This document shows positions 60,608 to 64,000 of a stretch of DNA of 64,000 nucleotides, in pieces. How positions within the stretch are numbered: the stretch's first letter is position 1; the number at the start of each line of letters is the position of its first letter. This stretch comes from Drosophila pseudoobscura. Lineage: Eukaryota; Arthropoda; Insecta; Diptera; Drosophilidae. The notes beneath the pieces were generated by a model, which saw only the letters and a list, made by a program, of their open reading frames with translations, did no database searches and was not told the DNA's origin. The DNA lies in NCBI RefSeq assembly GCF_009870125.1, contig NC_046681.1, positions 6,833,001 to 6,897,000 of the forward strand, read 5' to 3'. Both the position numbers and the translations under genes were made by a program.

Positions 60608-60918
60608 TTGCGGTGATCGACGTCGGAATTGATGGGTCACTCCCGCCGAATCAAACGCTTGGCTTCAGTTTCGAGATGCGTAAGTGAATCAGTATATAAT
60701 TGTGGATTTATTTTAAAATATACACATATTCCTTCACAGAGCACTTATGTACCCTACGCTTTGCCACAGAATCGCCTCCCAGCAGGACAGAAGCGCATCC
60801 CTCGCAAGAGCCCGAGCCTAACAATCCGTCGTCATCTTTCGACCTGGCCATCGAAAACTATCTGAAGGGCTTTGACTACGAAACCAAAGGAGGATCTACG
60901 CGGGCTACTAGACTCTAG
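60608..60918 (+). pseudogene. small two-exon gene of unknown function, left copy of inverted pair
   Basis: The intron 60680-60739 (GTAAGTGAATCA .. TTCCTTCACAG) joins about 72 nt of upstream exon to exon 60740-60918. The frame shared with the right copy ends PSSSFDLAIENYLKGFDYET and TRATRL, then TAG at 60916-60918. In that frame the upstream exon is open (VIDVGIDGSLPPNQTLGFSF) but has no ATG that I can assign. An ATG at 60631 opens a different frame and gives a 57-aa product not shared by the right copy. The 3-prime flank, including AATAAA at 61024-61029, is also duplicated. It may be a young gene, an exon set of a longer gene or a decayed copy. No family is recognised. Confidence 0.45.
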
Positions 60919-61094
60919 ATATATCTCGCTCTTGTTAGGTATAAGGATATACGCATCCATTCATTTAGATAGTAGATACAAATGTTTTCCACTTGTTTAG
61001 TAATTTATACGAAGCTAAGTTATAATAAATAAAATTATTGAAAAATCATCCTTTATCGGGAAACTATCCCGACTACAAAAAGGCGTGGCACATC

Positions 61095-61690
61095 CAGATC
61101 GGTGACCAAATACCGGAGAAAACTAAAAATTTGGTTCGGTTTGGGAAATTGTCCGTAATCCTTGATAAGGACTCCATAAAATCAGGGATAATTTTCCGAT
61201 CACAGGAAGCCGTCGCACATCCCGATCAGGGTCCCCACAAAAAGCCGAGAAAACTAAATATGCGTTGTTGGAGTCCTTACCGAAGAATCAAGGACATTTT
61301 TCTGATCACAGAGGACCACGGCACGCCCCGATCGGGTCCTAAATAAGGGAGAAAATAAGATATATATGTCTTTAGAAAATATCCTTGATCCTTGGTCCTT
61401 GATAGGAACTACATTAGATCAAGGATGTTTTTCCGAACACAGGAAGCTGTCGCATGTCCTGATCGGACCACAAATAGCCGAGAAAACCAGATAATTATGG
61501 TTGGGTTCTCTGGAGTCATTACCAAAGGATCAAGGATATTATTCTGATCACGGGGGGCCGTACCGATCGGGCCTCAAATAACGGAGAAAATCAATATTTT
61601 ATATCCTTGATATCCTTTGTCCTTGAAAAGGACTTCATAAAATCAGGGACATTTTTCCAATCACAAGAAGCCGTCGCATGTCCCGATCGG
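61095..61690. repeat. degenerate iterated repeats with CCGATCGGG core
   Basis: About six imperfect copies spaced 95-135 bp apart. Each has a TTTTTCCGATCACAGGAAGC-like part, then GCCGTCGCAT, then the CCGATCGGG palindrome, then an AATAGCCGAGAAAAC-like part. Cores lie near 61100, 61226, 61328, 61461, 61556 and 61683. Confidence 0.75.
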
Positions 61691-61779
61691 GGAGAAAACA
61701 TAACGGGTTTGTAATCTGATATTTTTGAAAATGTAGTTCAAGAAATCACCGATAGGGGCGACACCGAACAAAACAAAAA

Positions 61780-61964
61780 CCTCGCGTCAAATGGCCAAAA
61801 TCTGGATGGGATACCAGGCGAACAGCAATCAGCAGAAGGTAACTGAATTTTTTTAATTTGTGGTCCCCCAAAAGTATGCACCACTTTTTTGCATTTTTTA
61901 CAATTGCTTGCTGCTGATTCTGTTCGCCTGGTATCCATCCAGATTTTGGCCATTTGACGCGAGG
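61780..61964. repeat. inverted repeat, 55-bp arms, 75-nt loop
   Basis: CCTCGCGTCAAATGGCCAAA starts the left arm at 61780-61835. Its reverse complement ends the right arm at 61911-61964, with a few mismatches and one small gap. It could form a stable hairpin and marks the symmetry centre of the larger inverted duplication. Confidence 0.9.
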
Positions 61965-62276
61965 ATTTTTTTCTCCGTTTTTTGAGCCCCGATCGGGACA
62001 TACGACGGCTTCTTGTGATCGGAAAAATGTCCCTGATTTTATGAAGTCCTTTTCAAGGACCAAGGATATCAAGGACACTTTTATATTTAGTTTTCTCGGC
62101 TATTTGATCCAAAAATAATAATTATTCAATATAATTCAAGAATAATAATTATATAGTTATATAACGTATATTTTTCAATAATTTCATTTATTATAACTTA
62201 TCTACTATCTAAATATATGGATGCGTAAATCCTTAAACCTAACAACAACGAGATCTACATATCTATACTCTATATT

Positions 62277-62630
62277 CTAGAGTATCGTGCACGCGAAGCC
62301 CCTTCCTTGGTTACCATAGTGAAAGTCCTTGTTCTCGATGACCAGGTCGAATGATGACGATGGCCTTATGCGTGGATCTTGCAATGGGTTTTCTGCTGTC
62401 ACCTGTCCCCTGTCCCTCCGCTCCTCTCCTGCTGGGATACGAGTATTTCTGGCTGGGATACTTTGATAGGACTCCGCCTGGCTGGGGGAAATCGGATACG
62501 ACTCGATTTTTGGCAAGGCCTAGGGTACATTAGTGCTCTGTGAAGGAAAATATATTTTAAAATAAAATCCACACTTAAATGCTGATTCACTTACGCCTCT
62601 TGAAGCTTCCACCGTCGATCACTGGTCCCT
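62277..62630 (-). pseudogene. small two-exon gene of unknown function, right copy of inverted pair
   Basis: On the minus strand, an exon ending GGAAGCTTCAAGAGGC (about 62597) is followed by an intron with the same GTAAGTGAATCA .. TTCCTTCACAG ends as the left copy. An exon then ends RPSSSFDLVIEN and GNQGRGFACTIL, stop near 62277-62279. Compared with the left copy, the end of the frame differs by an in-frame 6-nt gap and several substitutions. The middle has an extra SYPISPSQAESYQSIPAR-like part. After the intron the left-copy frame meets TAA at once (CAC TAA), and the frame of the last part meets TAG, so this copy looks broken at its 5-prime end unless another acceptor is used. Confidence 0.45.
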
Positions 62631-62769
62631 GTTGCAGTGGACGGGACGCCACATTGTCGACTCAGCGGCACAGCAGCGGCATCATGGCTATGGCCCGCAG
62701 CGGGACAGCTAATGGCTGCCACAGTCCAGCCAGGAGCACATCCCTTGGACCTCCCGAGAGGACGAGGAG

Positions 62770-63010
62770 CTACGGCGGAATACCCCGCGGGGGAGGTACC
62801 GATGTCGAGCTGACTGGAAGGGCGGAGAAAAATGCGTGGGACGCAAGGAAGAGGGTCACGGCAGTGGCCGGACCCAAAGGTCGCACGTCGGACCCGAAGT
62901 TACGAATGTATCTCTGAATGTAATCAATATTTTCTGCTATGGAGTTGAACAACGCGCTTTGATTATGCAATGAGTGCAAATGCTCGTAGTTATTGATGGA
63001 TTGTCAATAT
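62770..63010 (-). other. weak coding candidate upstream of the right copy
   Basis: The minus-strand open frame lacks an ATG but contains NSIAENIDYIQRYIRN, a protein-like amphipathic stretch, before lower-quality sequence and a stop at about 62770. It could be a 5-prime exon belonging to the right-hand small gene, or chance. No splice donor is clearly consensus. Confidence 0.2.
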
Positions 63011-64000
63011 GCCCGGCATCTCTTTGTTCGCCTTTATTTTGCGAAGGAGAAACTTTTTGTGGGGCTTTATAATTGATTTCGTTCGATTCGGAGCGCGGTG
63101 GCGCTCGGAGTCAGCGATGAGCGAGCTATGTATTTATGTATGCCGCCGCCCCGCTTTAGAAAACTATTGGAAACTATAGAAAACTAATAACAATAATATT
63201 GTTGATTAAGCATTAATCAAAAGCAGAGCCAGAGGTGGCAGGAGGGAGTCAGGGCAACGGCAGAGAAAGAAAATAAAAACAAAAGACAATGGAAAATGGG
63301 CAATGGGCAATGGGCATTAGGCAGTCGGAGAAAAGGGAAAGTGGTTCTCTCTTTCTAGCTTCGGGCGATACCTGATTTAAGAAACAGCCCAAAATAACGG
63401 TTCCAACAATGCCAAATTTATTGGAGTCCATCGTATCGGGGGCTTGCGATAGGCCTTAATTACGAAAGAGCTTTGCCCAATATGGATTCCTAATTCAGCC
63501 GTTGGGAAAACGAAAAAAAAAAAAAACACAAAAAAAAACAAAAACAGCAGTGAAACACACATTTTAAAAATTGTCCGTCCATCAAATGATAAGCTGCCGC
63601 TGATAGGGCCCCCCTCGGACATTTCATTAAGCCCTAAAGCACAGCACAAAGTGGAGTGGCCGCTGAGAGCAGAGCGGGCGGTGAGCGAGCTTTTGCTGTT
63701 GCTGCGAAAGCTCGGGCGCTTGGCCGTTCGGCCTTGGCATCGTGTGGGTTCGTTCGGGTAGGAACAGCTGATCGAACTTGGCCAGGTTCGGGGCTCGGCT
63801 CCCGCTGGAGTAACCGTCGCCCCACTCGCAGACGAAGAAAAGAGTTGGCAGCGCGCGGTTCATGCCACAGACAAAGCGGAAGAGTAACTCCCATCGCAGC
63901 GGAAGATTCTACTTATTTCGTGCCGTGACAAATGGGATTTACTGGGAAGCTATAGTGAAATAAAGCCAGCAGAAACGGTTCTTTCCCAGAAGAAGAACCG
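62980..64000. other. right edge, mostly noncoding with one weak minus-strand ORF
   Basis: AT-rich with A-runs (about 63515-63530). On the minus strand, 63627-63863 begins with an ATG and reads MNRALPTLFFVCEWGDGYSS, then NLAKFDQLFLPER, with fly-like codon choice in its first 50 codons. The frame is also open for about 10 codons upstream. It might be an exon of a gene that extends beyond the window. No family is recognised. Confidence 0.25.

Larger units (their letters stand above)
60608..62630. repeat. large inverted duplication with palindromic core
   Basis: The left segment 60608-61045 and the inverted right segment 62167-62630 share exon, intron and 3-prime flank sequence (intron ends, SSSFDL coding motif, ACGCATCCAT..TTTAGATAGTAGAT flank). 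Between them, degenerate iterated units with a CCGATCGGG core and an AAGGAC..CATAAAATCAGGGA motif run in the plus direction at about 61095-61690 and inverted at about 61985-62060. The centre is a near-perfect inverted repeat, 61780-61835 against 61911-61964. Confidence 0.85.

Noticed and set aside
60631..60865. 57-aa product starting MGHSRRIKRL from the left inverted copy
   Set aside because: The frame is not kept in the right copy, whereas the SSSFDL frame is kept with an in-frame 6-nt gap.

Overview
The window is animal DNA with short introns, GT..AG splice sites, dense CA/GA/CAG microsatellites and the Drosophila core-promoter motifs DRE (TATCGATA) and Ohler-1 (GGTCACACTG). A 301-residue p34-Arc (Arpc2) can be rebuilt exon by exon, and a tandem MADF-domain protein sits next to it. 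Together these point to a Drosophila chromosome. The species cannot be fixed from the sequence alone.

Layout. 1-3.4 kb (minus): a long polyQ/acidic ORF of unknown identity. It is in frame with, but two stop codons downstream of, the next gene. 3.45-11.3 kb (minus): a four-exon YjbQ/UPF0047 family gene with a 7.1 kb first intron. 11.3-18.1 kb: noncoding, with DRE and Ohler-1 promoter motifs and a copy of an ATATACC-rich repeat. 18.14-19.13 kb (plus): a Tmie-like small membrane protein with two alternative C-termini. 19.98-25.66 kb (minus): Arpc2, eight coding exons, tail-to-tail with Tmie. Two of its introns hold arrays of one 165-bp satellite. 26.17-27.80 kb: an inverted-repeat element with an outward-facing Ohler-1 motif at each end, lying between the divergent Arpc2 and MADF genes. 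It encloses a possible transposase-derived ORF. 27.83-29.24 kb (plus): the tandem-MADF, AT-hook gene.

29.2-54.5 kb is a gene desert. It has one convincing 5-prime exon-like block near 41.25-41.77 kb, proposed here as the noncoding first exon of the next gene. 54.6-55.9 kb (plus): calmodulin-lysine N-methyltransferase (CaMKMT). 57.55-58.54 kb (plus): the PBK/TOPK mitotic kinase, with a 5-codon uORF ending 2 bases before its start and a KEN-box-like motif. 60.6-62.6 kb: an inverted, tail-to-tail duplication of a small two-exon gene around a palindromic core with degenerate iterated repeats, a candidate hairpin-RNA locus or young gene pair. The last kilobase has only weak coding candidates.

The recognised genes are housekeeping or signalling genes with no shared pathway. 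The unusual material is structural: the intronic satellite arrays, the promoter-bearing inverted-repeat family, the inverted gene pair, and the in-frame ORF behind two stops.
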